Shown in pieces: positions 1 to 8,338 of a DNA stretch of 64,000 nt; positions within the stretch are counted from its first letter, which is position 1; each line of letters starts with the position of its first letter. The DNA lies in the NCBI GenBank assembly GCA_017303835.1, contig JAFLBI010000001.1, forward strand, positions 1,054,001 through 1,118,000, given 5' to 3'. Below the pieces are notes generated by a model. The model saw only the letters and a program-made list of their open reading frames with translations. It did not search any database and was not told the DNA's origin. The position numbers and the translations under genes are program-made. Source of the DNA: Chitinophagales bacterium. Lineage in GTDB: Bacteria; Bacteroidota; Bacteroidia; Chitinophagales; Chitinophagaceae.

Positions 1-353
1 ATACCTAATCTTGTTTGACGCATCAGGAATGCTTGCACTGCATTGACTTGCTTTGCAAAGCTGAGCGCATCCTGCCCATTCCCGTATTGCAATACCTGTT
101 GTGTGGTATTGGTTTGTGTACTCGCATTCAGCTGCAAACCAAAAACAGATTTGCGCAATTGATTTGTATCAGCAAGACTGCCTGGTGCCATGAATAACTG
201 CCAGAACTTTTCCTCCGGCTTCATTCTGCTCAATAAGTCTTTCATCCGCACAGCGTGTGGCAAACGCGGATTTTGATAAGGTAATTGCTGTGCTGATAGC
301 CGGCCTTGCAACACACAAAAAATGATGAGGCAAAAACAAAATCTTAGCTGCAT
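1..353 (-). CDS. Glycoside hydrolase family 3 (beta-glucosidase-like), N-terminal part, cut by window edge
   Basis: An open frame runs from an ATG at 353 to the left edge with no stop, giving 117 residues. It starts with a signal peptide (MQLRFCFCLIIFCVLQGRLSAQ). The next stretch, YQNPRLPHAVRMKDLLSRMKPEEKFWQLF, has the pattern that opens GH3 enzymes: Y-x-N-P, then R-x-x-D-L-L-x-x-M-x-x-x-E-K. GH3 enzymes release terminal sugars such as glucose, xylose or GlcNAc; the catalytic residues lie outside the window, so the substrate is unknown. The signal peptide implies a periplasmic or surface enzyme. GH3 is called from this N-terminal pattern alone. Confidence 0.72.
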   Translation of the reverse strand, partial: MQLRFCFCLIIFCVLQGRLSAQQLPYQNPRLPHAVRMKDLLSRMKPEEKFWQLFMAPGSLADTNQLRKSVFGLQLNASTQTNTTQQVLQYGNGQDALSFAKQVNAVQAFLMRQTRLG

Positions 354-482
354 ACAGCAACATTACTGAATTGACTAACCCAAAACAAAGCCTGCCGCTT
401 TTTGCTAAATAAATGATTTCCAATGCAGTGGTGTGGGCAATGCATCAAATCTTGAAAATTTTCCTTAAAAAATAATTATTTA

Positions 483-513
483 TTGTTTTTCAATAAATTT
501 TACCTGATATTTG
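483..513 (+). promoter_or_regulatory. Probable Bacteroidota promoter for the DUF2975/Xre pair
   Basis: TTG at 483-485 and GATATTTG at 506-513 are 20 bases apart. This fits the Bacteroidota TTTG / TAnnTTTG architecture, with one mismatch in the downstream box. Transcription would start near 520, just before the ATG at 532. This argues against the in-frame TTG at 511 as the translation start. It is a visual call only. Confidence 0.45.
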
Positions 514-531
514 CATCATCAATCAGTCAAT

Positions 532-1059
532 ATGCAAACGCAACAAAAAAACATCCTCACCTTTATGAAGGTGCTTTTCTGGATCATTTTCATTGGTCTT
601 TGTATCAAAACCGGGGCAATTATCATTTCCGTTTTTGTGAGCTTATTTGTGAACGATATCGCTTCGCGCGATTTATACGAGGGACTGGATCTTTCTGCTG
701 TAAAGGCTTTCAGCGATTTGCAATACTACCAGATGGTGACGCTATTAATTACCGTGAACGCCTTAAAAGCATACATGGCTTTTTTGGTAGTAAAGATTTT
801 CCAACGCTTCAATCTGGCAAGTCCGTTTAATGAAATGGCAAGCAAACACCTCAGCCTGATTAGTTTTACAGCACTTGCTACTGCTGTCATCAGCTTTATT
901 GCCAATACGCAAGCACGATGGCTGATGAAAAGAGGCGTAACCATTGATCTTAACTGGGGTTATCAAGAACTCTTATTTTTCGCAGGCGTGATGTACATCA
1001 TTGCACATGTATTCCAGAAAGGAACAGAATTACAATCAGAAAACGAATTAACTGTATAA
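532..1059 (+). CDS. DUF2975 family membrane protein
   Basis: This is a 175-residue integral membrane protein with about four hydrophobic segments: near residues 9-38 (ILTFMKVLFWIIFIGLC), 70-90, 110-130 and 145-165. Length and layout match DUF2975, a family of unknown function usually encoded beside a small Cro/CI-type regulator, as here: the next gene starts one base after this stop. The family pairing suggests the membrane protein and regulator work together, possibly in envelope-linked signalling, but no mechanism is visible. The start is set at the ATG; an upstream TTG lies inside the promoter. Confidence 0.75.
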   Translation: MQTQQKNILTFMKVLFWIIFIGLCIKTGAIIISVFVSLFVNDIASRDLYEGLDLSAVKAFSDLQYYQMVTLLITVNALKAYMAFLVVKIFQRFNLASPFNEMASKHLSLISFTALATAVISFIANTQARWLMKRGVTIDLNWGYQELLFFAGVMYIIAHVFQKGTELQSENELTV

Positions 1060-1060
1060 G

Positions 1061-1276
1061 ATGCCCATCATAGTAAACTTGGATGTGATGATGGCCAAAC
1101 GGAAAATCTCGCTGAATGAACTTTCTGCGCGGGTTGACCTTACTTTATCTAATCTCTCCATCCTGAAAACAGGTAAAGCAAAAGCCATTCGTTTTAGTAC
1201 ACTTGAAGCGATTTGCAAAGCCCTTGATTGTCAGCCTGCAGATATTCTGGAATACCAGCCTGAAACACAATCTTAA
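1061..1276 (+). CDS. Small Xre/Cro-CI-type helix-turn-helix regulator (YozG-like)
   Basis: This 71-residue protein is essentially one HTH_3 domain. 'ISLNELSARVDLTLSNLSILKTGKAKA' carries helices 2-3, and 'STLEAICKALDCQPADILEY' is the usual end of the fold. There is no sensor or dimerisation extension. It follows the DUF2975 gene with one intervening base, so the two are co-transcribed and probably translationally coupled. It probably regulates its own operon, as small regulators in such pairs often do. The DNA target is not identifiable. Confidence 0.85.
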   Translation: MPIIVNLDVMMAKRKISLNELSARVDLTLSNLSILKTGKAKAIRFSTLEAICKALDCQPADILEYQPETQS

Positions 1277-1338
1277 AGGCTCTAATAAGCGTTGTGCATT
1301 TACGCAGCAAAGCACCTATCTTGCTGAAAAGCTGTGAG

Positions 1339-1692
1339 ATGCTGCAAATCGCTATTCCGAAATTACCCATGCGCAACAAGGCGCTTACCATCAGCTACTA
1401 TGTTGATCAATTGGGCTTTTCATTGATCAACGATTATGGCGATTATCTTTTGCTGGAAAAAGATCAGATAGAGCTGCATTTCTTTGCGCATCCCGATATA
1501 ATACCGGAAGAGAATGACGGGCAAGTGTATTGTAGGGTCAGCGACATCAATGCTTGGTATCAAGAATTACTAGACAAACAAGTGGCCATCCACCCCAACG
1601 GCAAGCTGGAAGACAAGCCCTGGAAACAAAGAGAGTTTTCTTTGCTGGACCCTGACAATAATTTGCTCACTTTTGGAGAAGCAATCTTATAG
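1339..1692 (+). CDS. VOC superfamily protein (glyoxalase/bleomycin-resistance-like)
   Basis: The predicted 117-residue protein matches one VOC (vicinal oxygen chelate) module. A beta-alpha-beta opening 'LQIAIPKLPMRNKALTISYYVDQLGF' is followed by 'DYLLLEKDQIELHFFAHP' and an end strand 'FSLLDPDNNLLTFGE', in which 'DPDNN' is the usual turn and E is a possible metal ligand. The protein resembles bleomycin-binding relatives, but the substrate cannot be inferred. The ATG at residue 16 of the longest frame is preferred because the fold begins there. The next gene starts 19 bases past the stop. Confidence 0.72.
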   Translation: MLQIAIPKLPMRNKALTISYYVDQLGFSLINDYGDYLLLEKDQIELHFFAHPDIIPEENDGQVYCRVSDINAWYQELLDKQVAIHPNGKLEDKPWKQREFSLLDPDNNLLTFGEAIL

Positions 1693-1711
1693 TCATTTCA
1701 AACTTTTTAGT

Positions 1712-2191
1712 ATGCAATCATCGCTCAAATATGTAATTACTGTCAGCTTTCTCCTGCTCACAATAATTTCCTGCAAGCAAGAACAAAAGCCTTTGGAAAC
1801 CATTGGCTGGCTTCAAGGTACCTGGGTATCTCAAACACAAAGAGGCCCATTGTATGAAGACTGGCTGAAAACAGGCGATAGCGGTTATGCAGTGAAGAGT
1901 TTCTATCTGTTCCAAACGGATACAGTTTATTTTGAAAAAGTAGCGGTAACTGAGGCCCAAAACAAGATTCATTATACCGTACGTGTTGCAGCTGATACCA
2001 AACAAGAGCCAGTTGATTTTGTATCCATAGCATTAGACTCGGATAGTATGGTATTAGAGAACAAGCGAAACCCTTTTCCACAAAAGATCATCTACAGAAA
2101 GAAAGGAACAGATTCGCTTGTTGCAGAAATTACCGGATTAATGGCTGGCAGAAAAGTATCTGAATTCTTTCCAATGAAGAAAATAAGGTAA
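1712..2191 (+). CDS. Predicted lipoprotein, DUF6265-like
   Basis: The N-terminus is a lipoprotein signal peptide ending in a lipobox (TIISC, Cys21), so the product should be anchored in the envelope. The mature part begins 'LETIGWLQGTWVSQTQRGPLYEDW'. The 'W-L-x-G-x-W' strand and the following 'YEDWLKTGDSGYAVKSF' match the DUF6265/THAP4-like barrel type seen in many Bacteroidota lipoproteins, which may bind a hydrophobic ligand. It has 159 residues and no catalytic motif. The ATG at 1712 is chosen because it opens the signal peptide. It lies in a close run with the VOC and kinase genes. Confidence 0.68.
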   Translation: MQSSLKYVITVSFLLLTIISCKQEQKPLETIGWLQGTWVSQTQRGPLYEDWLKTGDSGYAVKSFYLFQTDTVYFEKVAVTEAQNKIHYTVRVAADTKQEPVDFVSIALDSDSMVLENKRNPFPQKIIYRKKGTDSLVAEITGLMAGRKVSEFFPMKKIR

Positions 2192-2209
2192 TACTTGTGC
2201 TTCATCTTT

Positions 2210-2989
2210 ATGAGCGATGTATTATTACATGAAATACTGAGTCGAGCTTATCCGTCTTATTACTATATCCCTTTATCCGGCGGCGCTAGTAGTGCATTTG
2301 TCTATAAAATTGTTATACCTGATGGAGCACTGGTGCTTAAACAAACATCCCTTGCTTTCCACCATGAATTCACACAAGAAATTGACGTACTACAGTGGTT
2401 GAATGGGAAAATAAAAGTACCCAGCTATCAATGGCATAAGCATATTGCAAACACAAACTGGTTATGCACCTCATGGATAGATGGCCATACTCTCGATTCC
2501 ATTGATGCAGCTTGGCCGATAACAGAACGTGTGGCTGTGTATGCTGACACACTTAAATTGATTCATAGCATCCCCCTTACAACAAAAACACCTAAAAGAT
2601 TGCTGCCAGATGTATTGGCTGAAGCAGAACGCAGGGTTTCTGAAGGATTAGTAGATACGAAAGAATTTGAAGAGGTTTATCAGGGATATTCAGCAGAACA
2701 GCTATTACAGCAACTATTCAATAGCATTCCTACAGAAAATGATTTGGTATTTACGCATGGCGATTATTGTCCCAAAAACCTGCTCTTTCTAAACAAGCAA
2801 CTATCCGGCATCATCGACTGGGGCCGTGGCGGCATCGCAGACAGGTACCAGGATCTGGCTCTGGCCATTAGAAGTATCCGGCATGAATGGGGCGAAGCAT
2901 ATGTGAGAACCTTTCTCTCAATCTATGGTTTAACAGAAATAGATCATCAGAAATTGGAATTCTATACCTTACTAGATGAGTGTTTCTGA
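2210..2989 (+). CDS. Aminoglycoside O-phosphotransferase, APH(3')-like kinase
   Basis: This 259-residue protein has the full protein-kinase-like core of APH enzymes. K44 (LVLKQ) and E57 form the ATP-anchoring pair. 'THGDYCPKN' carries H183, catalytic D185 and N190, and D203 in 'IIDWGRGGIADRYQD' is the Mg-binding Asp. The end '...LEFYTLLDECF' closely resembles the APH(3') C-terminus, where the terminal acidic helix lines the aminoglycoside site. Known APH(3') enzymes phosphorylate the 3'-OH of kanamycin and neomycin; whether this one does is untested. The gene sits among chromosomal genes with no mobile element nearby. ATG 2210 is preferred to a TTG at 2195. Confidence 0.85.
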   Translation: MSDVLLHEILSRAYPSYYYIPLSGGASSAFVYKIVIPDGALVLKQTSLAFHHEFTQEIDVLQWLNGKIKVPSYQWHKHIANTNWLCTSWIDGHTLDSIDAAWPITERVAVYADTLKLIHSIPLTTKTPKRLLPDVLAEAERRVSEGLVDTKEFEEVYQGYSAEQLLQQLFNSIPTENDLVFTHGDYCPKNLLFLNKQLSGIIDWGRGGIADRYQDLALAIRSIRHEWGEAYVRTFLSIYGLTEIDHQKLEFYTLLDECF

Positions 2990-3006
2990 TCACCAAAACC
3001 GCTACT

Positions 3007-3426
3007 ATGCAAATACTCCCTTTATCCAAACTATTGTTGGCCTATCTAGGCACTACCCTTGTCTTTTTTGCCATTGACCTGATTTGGTTGGGTGTTATCG
3101 CCAAAGGACTTTATCAAAGAGAGTTGGGGAATTTCTTAAGTCCGCAGGTAAATTGGACTGCAGCAATTGTATTTTATCTCTTATTCATCATTGGCATATT
3201 CATTTTCTGCATCATACCCGCAGCAGAACAAACGAGTATTTGGAAAGCGCTGATACTGGGTATGCTTTTAGGTGGATTTACTTATGCTACCTATGATTTA
3301 ACCAATCTTGCTACGCTTAAAGATTGGCCTTTGAAAATTGTATTCATTGACATAGCCTGGGGTATGATTCTAACAGGTTCGGTAAGTACAGCCGGATATG
3401 CGATTGTACAATGGCTTAGACAATAA
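3007..3426 (+). CDS. DUF2177 family membrane protein
   Basis: The product is about 139 residues with four hydrophobic segments. Characteristic DUF2177 sequence includes 'FFAIDLIWLGVIAKGLYQRELG' near the N-terminus and 'GGFTYATYDLTNLATLKDWP' with 'DIAWGMILT' in the second half. The function is unknown. In other bacteria the family often lies beside DUF1295, DUF1365 and cyclopropane-fatty-acid-synthase-like genes in oxidative or light-stress lipid clusters. Here the DUF1295 gene follows after two bases, but the synthase and DUF1365 are absent. ATG 3007 is chosen; an earlier TTG would overlap the APH gene. Confidence 0.85.
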   Translation: MQILPLSKLLLAYLGTTLVFFAIDLIWLGVIAKGLYQRELGNFLSPQVNWTAAIVFYLLFIIGIFIFCIIPAAEQTSIWKALILGMLLGGFTYATYDLTNLATLKDWPLKIVFIDIAWGMILTGSVSTAGYAIVQWLRQ

Positions 3427-3428
3427 AT

Positions 3429-4223
3429 ATGCAAGTACTTCTAGAACTATATCTGCAAGGAGCAATTGGAATACTTTTGTATGCAAGTATTTGCTTTATA
3501 ATAGCGCTAATACTCAAACGAAATGATATTGCAGATGTAGCCTGGGGTTTAGGCTATGTGGCGATCATCTTAATCTGTCTTCAACAATTTTCCTTTAAAC
3601 CAATATCGCTCTTAATTAGTTGTCTGATTGCATTGTGGGCGATTAGACTTAGCTGGTATATTGGTACACGCAACAAAGGCAAGCAGGAAGATTTTCGTTA
3701 TGCGCAATGGCGCAAGGACTGGGGTAAACATTTTTACTGGAGAACCTATCTGCAGGTATTTGTGTTGCAAGGCTTTTTCCTGCTCATCATTGCTGCACCT
3801 ATTTTTATCAGTTTCGCAGATTCCTCAAAAACATCCCTTAATTGGGTCATTTATTTAGGCGCGGTTCTGTGGCTCAAGGGTTTTTTACTTCAAGCCATTG
3901 CTGACTATCAAATGTCAAAATTTCGTAAGCACAAGCAACCTGGACAAATCATGAATACTGGTTTGTGGAAATACTCCAGACACCCCAACTATTTTGGTGA
4001 AATACTCATGTGGTCGGGTTTGTGGTTGATCGTACTTCCATTACCTTTTGGCTGGTTAGGTATAATCAGTCCGATGACTATCACCTATCTGCTGGCTTTC
4101 GTTTCCGGTGTTCCTATGCTAGAGAAGAAGTACGTAGGTAATTCAGCATATGCAGCTTACCAGAAAACCACCAATGCCCTGATTCCTTGGTTTCCCAAAC
4201 GTGCAGTACCACTCGTCAAATAA
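3429..4223 (+). CDS. DUF1295 domain protein, steroid 5-alpha-reductase/ICMT-like membrane enzyme
   Basis: This 264-residue polytopic protein has about six membrane segments. The signature 'GQIMNTGLWKYSRHPNYFGEILMWSGLWL' matches the C-terminal conserved block of DUF1295 and of steroid 5-alpha-reductase/isoprenylcysteine methyltransferase-type proteins, where the R-H-P-x-Y-F-G-E motif binds cofactor. 'DVAWGLGY' near residue 35 is also family-typical. The likely role is reduction or modification of a lipid in the inner membrane. It is coupled to the DUF2177 gene by a two-base gap. The substrate is unknown. Confidence 0.85.
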   Translation: MQVLLELYLQGAIGILLYASICFIIALILKRNDIADVAWGLGYVAIILICLQQFSFKPISLLISCLIALWAIRLSWYIGTRNKGKQEDFRYAQWRKDWGKHFYWRTYLQVFVLQGFFLLIIAAPIFISFADSSKTSLNWVIYLGAVLWLKGFLLQAIADYQMSKFRKHKQPGQIMNTGLWKYSRHPNYFGEILMWSGLWLIVLPLPFGWLGIISPMTITYLLAFVSGVPMLEKKYVGNSAYAAYQKTTNALIPWFPKRAVPLVK

Positions 4224-4284
4224 TGCCCGCTATTGCGAGCAAAGGTTAGAGAAATAAGTACTTTCATTGCCCTAATACAGGCAT

Positions 4285-6705
4285 ATGAAAAAGTTGTTCT
4301 TTTCCTTTTGTTCGTTCTTTTTATTGAGTGCTGTATATGCACAGTCTATAGGTCCATTAACTGTAGAAAAGATCATGCAAGATCCTAAATGGATTGGCAC
4401 TTCACCAGGTAACCTGCAATGGAGCCAAACGGGTAACCAATTATTTTTTAGATGGAATCCAGAGGGCCATCCTGCAGATTCGATGTATATCATCAGTACT
4501 GTAAACAAACAGCCTGTGAAAGCAAGTATTGTACAGACGCAGTTACTGAATAGCCAAGGAAATTTTGTATATAATCAAAACAGAACCCAGTATGTCTATG
4601 CCCAGTTGGGTGATATTTATTTAGTAGATGTGAAAACTGGAAAGAGTAAGCGTGTGACCAATACAATGGATCAGGAATCAAGTCCGCTTTTCTGTTTTAA
4701 TGATACTAAGATTGTCTACACAAGGAATCAAAATCTCTACGCATGGGATATGGTATCAGGAGAAACAGAACAGCTGACAAATATCCGCTCAGGTGCAGTA
4801 CCTACCGCCCCTTCGCCCGGTGGCGGTTTTGGCAGAAACAATAATACAAGCGCTCCTCCAGTACTAAGCTCAGGTAGCACACAGGAAGAATGGCTAAAGA
4901 ATGATCAACTGCGCTATTTTCAGGTGCTGCGCGAAAGAAAGGAGAAAAGAGAAAGTACTGAAGCCTATAATAAGCGGATCCCACAGCCAAAAGAGATGCG
5001 CGCCTTACCTATGGGAGATGGCTTTATGCAAGGATTAACCATCAGTGCTGATGGCCGCTTTGTGAGCTACCGCGTCTTTCGCCAAGGCAGCGGTAGAAAT
5101 ACTATCGTACCCAGCTATGTAACTGAAAGTGGTTTTACAACAGATATCAATGCCAGAACAAAAGTGGGCACGCCACAAGGCAGTAGCGATCTGTATATCT
5201 ATGATCGTATCAAAGACACTTTGATGCAATTGAAAGCAGAGCAAATTCCGGGCATTAAGGATTTGCCCGACTATGTAAAAGATTATCCTAAGCAACTGGA
5301 AGACCGCAAAAAAAGAAACAGCAACAGAAGCTTTACAATTACGAATGTAAGCTGGTCGCCAAAAGGTAATTATGCCGTGATTGACCTGCGTGCAACAGAT
5401 AATAAAGACCGTTGGCTGATACGTTTCGACAGTACTGGTTTCAAGTTACTAGACCGTCAGCGTGATGAAGCGTGGATTGCGGGCCCCGGCATCGGCTTTG
5501 GCAGAAATACCGGCTGGATAGATGATAACCGCTTCTGGTTTCATTCAGAAAAAACCGGCTATTCACATTTGTATGTAGCAGATCTAAGCACCAATACTAT
5601 TCAGGCATTAACATCCGGTAATTATGAAGTGCAGCAGGCAGAATTATCTAAAGACAAGAAGTTCTTTTACCTCACCACCAATGAAGTGCATCCGGGTGAG
5701 CAGCATTTCTATCGCTTACCTGTTTCCGGCGGCAAGGCAGAAAAAATTACCAGCATGACAGGTGCACATCAAGTGAGCGTTTCACCTGATGAGAAATACA
5801 TAGCTTATCTCTACTCCTATTCCAATAAACCATGGGAATTATATCTGCAGGAAAATAAAGCAGGTGCCAAACCTGAACAAATTACCAATAAAGCCATGTC
5901 GCCTCTTTTCAGTAGCTATGCTTGGCGTGATCCGGAAGTGATTACTTTCTCTGCAAGAGATGGTGCTACAGTATATGGCAGACTGTATAAACCGAAACAA
6001 CAAGACCCTAATAAACCTGCAGTCATCTTTGTACATGGTGCAGGCTATCTGCAGAATGCACATAAGTGGTGGAGTTCTTATTTCAGGGAATATATGTTCC
6101 ATAATTTGCTCGCAGACCTCGGCTACACTGTTTTGGACATTGATTACAGAGGCAGTGCAGGTTATGGTCGCGATTGGCGCACTGGTATTTATCGCCACAT
6201 GGGTGGCAAAGACCTCACCGATCATGTAGATGCTATTGACTATCTCGCGAAGAACCACAATGTGAACGCAGACAGAGTGGGCATTTATGGTGGTTCTTAT
6301 GGTGGTTTTATCACACTCATGGCGATGTTTACCACACCAGGAAAATTCGCAGCTGGCGCCGCGCTCAGGCCAGTTACGGATTGGGCACAATACAACCATG
6401 GATACACTGCCAATATTCTGAATGAGCCATTTACAGACAGTATTGCTTATAGAAAAAGTTCACCGCTTTATTTTGCTGAAGGCTTGAATGGGCATTTATT
6501 GATTTGCCATGGCATGGTAGACGTGAACGTACACTATCAGGATGCAGTGAAGCTTGCACAAAGACTGATTGAATTGGGTAAAGACAATTGGGAACTCGCT
6601 TCCTACCCGATGGAAGACCATGGTTTTGTAGAGCCAAGTAGCTGGACAGATGAATACAAGCGTATCCTAAAACTCTTTGAACAACAATTACGCAAGCGTC
6701 CTTAA
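4285..6705 (+). CDS. S9 family prolyl oligopeptidase / dipeptidyl peptidase IV-like protein
   Basis: This 806-residue exported protein has a signal peptide (cleavage after SAVYA), a long beta-propeller region with an N-terminal DPP4-type layout, and a C-terminal alpha/beta hydrolase domain. The catalytic triad is visible: S671 in 'GGSYGG', D746 in 'GMVDVNVH' and H779 in 'MEDHGF'. The oxyanion region 'FVHGAGYLQNAHKWW' and 'DYRGSAGYGRDWR' are standard S9. Such enzymes cleave short peptides, often after proline, and act in the periplasm of Bacteroidota. A Gly/Asn-rich insertion (about residues 172-200) may be a loop. It appears monocistronic. Confidence 0.93.
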   Translation: MKKLFFSFCSFFLLSAVYAQSIGPLTVEKIMQDPKWIGTSPGNLQWSQTGNQLFFRWNPEGHPADSMYIISTVNKQPVKASIVQTQLLNSQGNFVYNQNRTQYVYAQLGDIYLVDVKTGKSKRVTNTMDQESSPLFCFNDTKIVYTRNQNLYAWDMVSGETEQLTNIRSGAVPTAPSPGGGFGRNNNTSAPPVLSSGSTQEEWLKNDQLRYFQVLRERKEKRESTEAYNKRIPQPKEMRALPMGDGFMQGLTISADGRFVSYRVFRQGSGRNTIVPSYVTESGFTTDINARTKVGTPQGSSDLYIYDRIKDTLMQLKAEQIPGIKDLPDYVKDYPKQLEDRKKRNSNRSFTITNVSWSPKGNYAVIDLRATDNKDRWLIRFDSTGFKLLDRQRDEAWIAGPGIGFGRNTGWIDDNRFWFHSEKTGYSHLYVADLSTNTIQALTSGNYEVQQAELSKDKKFFYLTTNEVHPGEQHFYRLPVSGGKAEKITSMTGAHQVSVSPDEKYIAYLYSYSNKPWELYLQENKAGAKPEQITNKAMSPLFSSYAWRDPEVITFSARDGATVYGRLYKPKQQDPNKPAVIFVHGAGYLQNAHKWWSSYFREYMFHNLLADLGYTVLDIDYRGSAGYGRDWRTGIYRHMGGKDLTDHVDAIDYLAKNHNVNADRVGIYGGSYGGFITLMAMFTTPGKFAAGAALRPVTDWAQYNHGYTANILNEPFTDSIAYRKSSPLYFAEGLNGHLLICHGMVDVNVHYQDAVKLAQRLIELGKDNWELASYPMEDHGFVEPSSWTDEYKRILKLFEQQLRKRP

Positions 6706-6724
6706 TCATCGGTAACTTTAGGCT

Positions 6725-8338
6725 ATGAGAAAATGGTTATTGTTGTGTTTGCTCTGCGTTGTAGTATTTACTGCAGGCGCTCAATCATTAACCAGTTCCA
6801 ATCTTCCCATTATTGTGATCAATACGGGCGGACAAACCATACCGGATGATCCTAAGATCATGGCAGATATGGGCATCATTTATAATGGTGAGGGCAAACG
6901 CAATGCTGTTACTGATCTATTCAATCATTACTCAGGAAAAGTTGGCATTGAGATCCGTGGCCAGTCATCTCAACAATTCCCGATGAAATCTTACAGTATT
7001 GAGCTGTGGGACAATTCAGGTAAATCCGTTGACAAATCACTGTTTGGTTTACCCAAAGAGAGTGACTGGGTCTTGTATGCACCCTATACAGACAAAACCC
7101 TCATGCGAAATTTTCTAGCTTATACCATTAGCAGAGAACTGGGCCAGTGGGCCGCCAATTGCAGGTATGTAGAACTGGTAATTGATGGGGATTACAAGGG
7201 AATCTATGTTTTCATGGAACGCATCAAACGTGGCAGTGGCAGAGTACCCATCACCAAAATGGCCAAGACTGATAATACGGGCTTAGCAGTTACCGGAGGC
7301 TATATCTTTAGTATCGACAAAGAAGCAGATGGCTGGTTCTCTGCTTATGCAACGCCAAATAGTAAAAAAGGACAACGTATTCAATACACCTACACATATC
7401 CAAAGATTACCGATATCACTACTGAACAACGTAACTACCTGCAATCTTACGTAGACAGTTTTGAACAAAAATTATACAGCAAGGACTTTCAGCATCCGCT
7501 TAAAGGCTGGCGCAGCCATGCTGAAGAAAACAGCTTTATTGATTACCTGCTTGTGAATGAAGTGAGCCGTAATGTGGATGGTTACCGCCTCAGCACATAT
7601 CTCTATAAAGAAAGAAATCAGAAAATTGTAGCTGGCCCAGTTTGGGATTATGACCTTGCTTTCCGCAATGCTAATTATTGTAACGGCAGCAATACTGATG
7701 GTTGGAGCTGGCAATTTAATCAGACTTGTCCGGATGATTTCTGGCAGGTTCCTTTCTGGTGGTATCAGCTTAGTTTGGATACTGCATTTCAAGGCAAACT
7801 GCGTTGCAGATGGAAAGCAGTTAGGCAAAACAGTTTATCCATAGGCAGACTCAATACCTTGATTGACTCTGTAGTATCGCTGACTGCTGAAGCAAGAAAC
7901 AGACATTTCAACCGATGGCCAGTCTTGGGAAAATATGTTTGGCCTAATCCAACACCAATCCCTTCTGATTATGTATCAGAAATAGATTACTTGAAAGATT
8001 GGCTGAACAGGCGACTCAACTGGCTTGATAACAATATGCCGAATGCAGGTGCATGCTATGATTATCCTGCTTCTGCCCCAGAAGATATTCAGCTACAGGC
8101 TTCCCCTAATCCATTTGGCAACCAGCTGGTGCTACAGATTAAATCGAAACAAGCATTTACCATGCCTGTTCGAATTGTGAACGGTCAGGGGCAAGTTATC
8201 TATGAGCAACAGATACCAATCAAATCTGGCAATAACCAAATCCAGCTCAATGCTCAGCGCTGGCCTACCGGTTTACTGCTGTTTCATGCAACCGATAACA
8301 AGCATCAGCCAATTCACCGTGTACTGCTACATCAGTAA
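6725..8338 (+). CDS. CotH kinase-like protein with type IX secretion C-terminal domain
   Basis: This 537-residue secreted protein has a signal peptide (to AGA). A CotH domain follows: 'VGIEIRGQSSQQFPMKSYSIELWD', 'KESDWVLYAPYTDKTLMRN', 'GIYVFMERIKR' and the acidic 'GPVWDYDLAFRN', which corresponds to the metal-binding part of the CotH atypical kinase fold. The last 80 residues, from 'LQASPNPFGNQLVL' to the end, form a Por-type sorting domain, implying export by the type IX system and surface attachment. CotH of spore formers phosphorylates coat proteins; activity and target here are unknown. Its end overlaps the convergent lipoprotein gene by 7 bases. Confidence 0.88.
   Translation: MRKWLLLCLLCVVVFTAGAQSLTSSNLPIIVINTGGQTIPDDPKIMADMGIIYNGEGKRNAVTDLFNHYSGKVGIEIRGQSSQQFPMKSYSIELWDNSGKSVDKSLFGLPKESDWVLYAPYTDKTLMRNFLAYTISRELGQWAANCRYVELVIDGDYKGIYVFMERIKRGSGRVPITKMAKTDNTGLAVTGGYIFSIDKEADGWFSAYATPNSKKGQRIQYTYTYPKITDITTEQRNYLQSYVDSFEQKLYSKDFQHPLKGWRSHAEENSFIDYLLVNEVSRNVDGYRLSTYLYKERNQKIVAGPVWDYDLAFRNANYCNGSNTDGWSWQFNQTCPDDFWQVPFWWYQLSLDTAFQGKLRCRWKAVRQNSLSIGRLNTLIDSVVSLTAEARNRHFNRWPVLGKYVWPNPTPIPSDYVSEIDYLKDWLNRRLNWLDNNMPNAGACYDYPASAPEDIQLQASPNPFGNQLVLQIKSKQAFTMPVRIVNGQGQVIYEQQIPIKSGNNQIQLNAQRWPTGLLLFHATDNKHQPIHRVLLHQ

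Noticed and set aside
169-423. 84-residue minus-strand frame
   Set aside because: It is out of frame with the GH3-like N-terminus that covers 1-353 and has no coherent domain.
5839-6399. 186-residue minus-strand frame inside the S9 peptidase gene
   Set aside because: It is opposite a conserved catalytic domain and its sequence is unlike any protein family.
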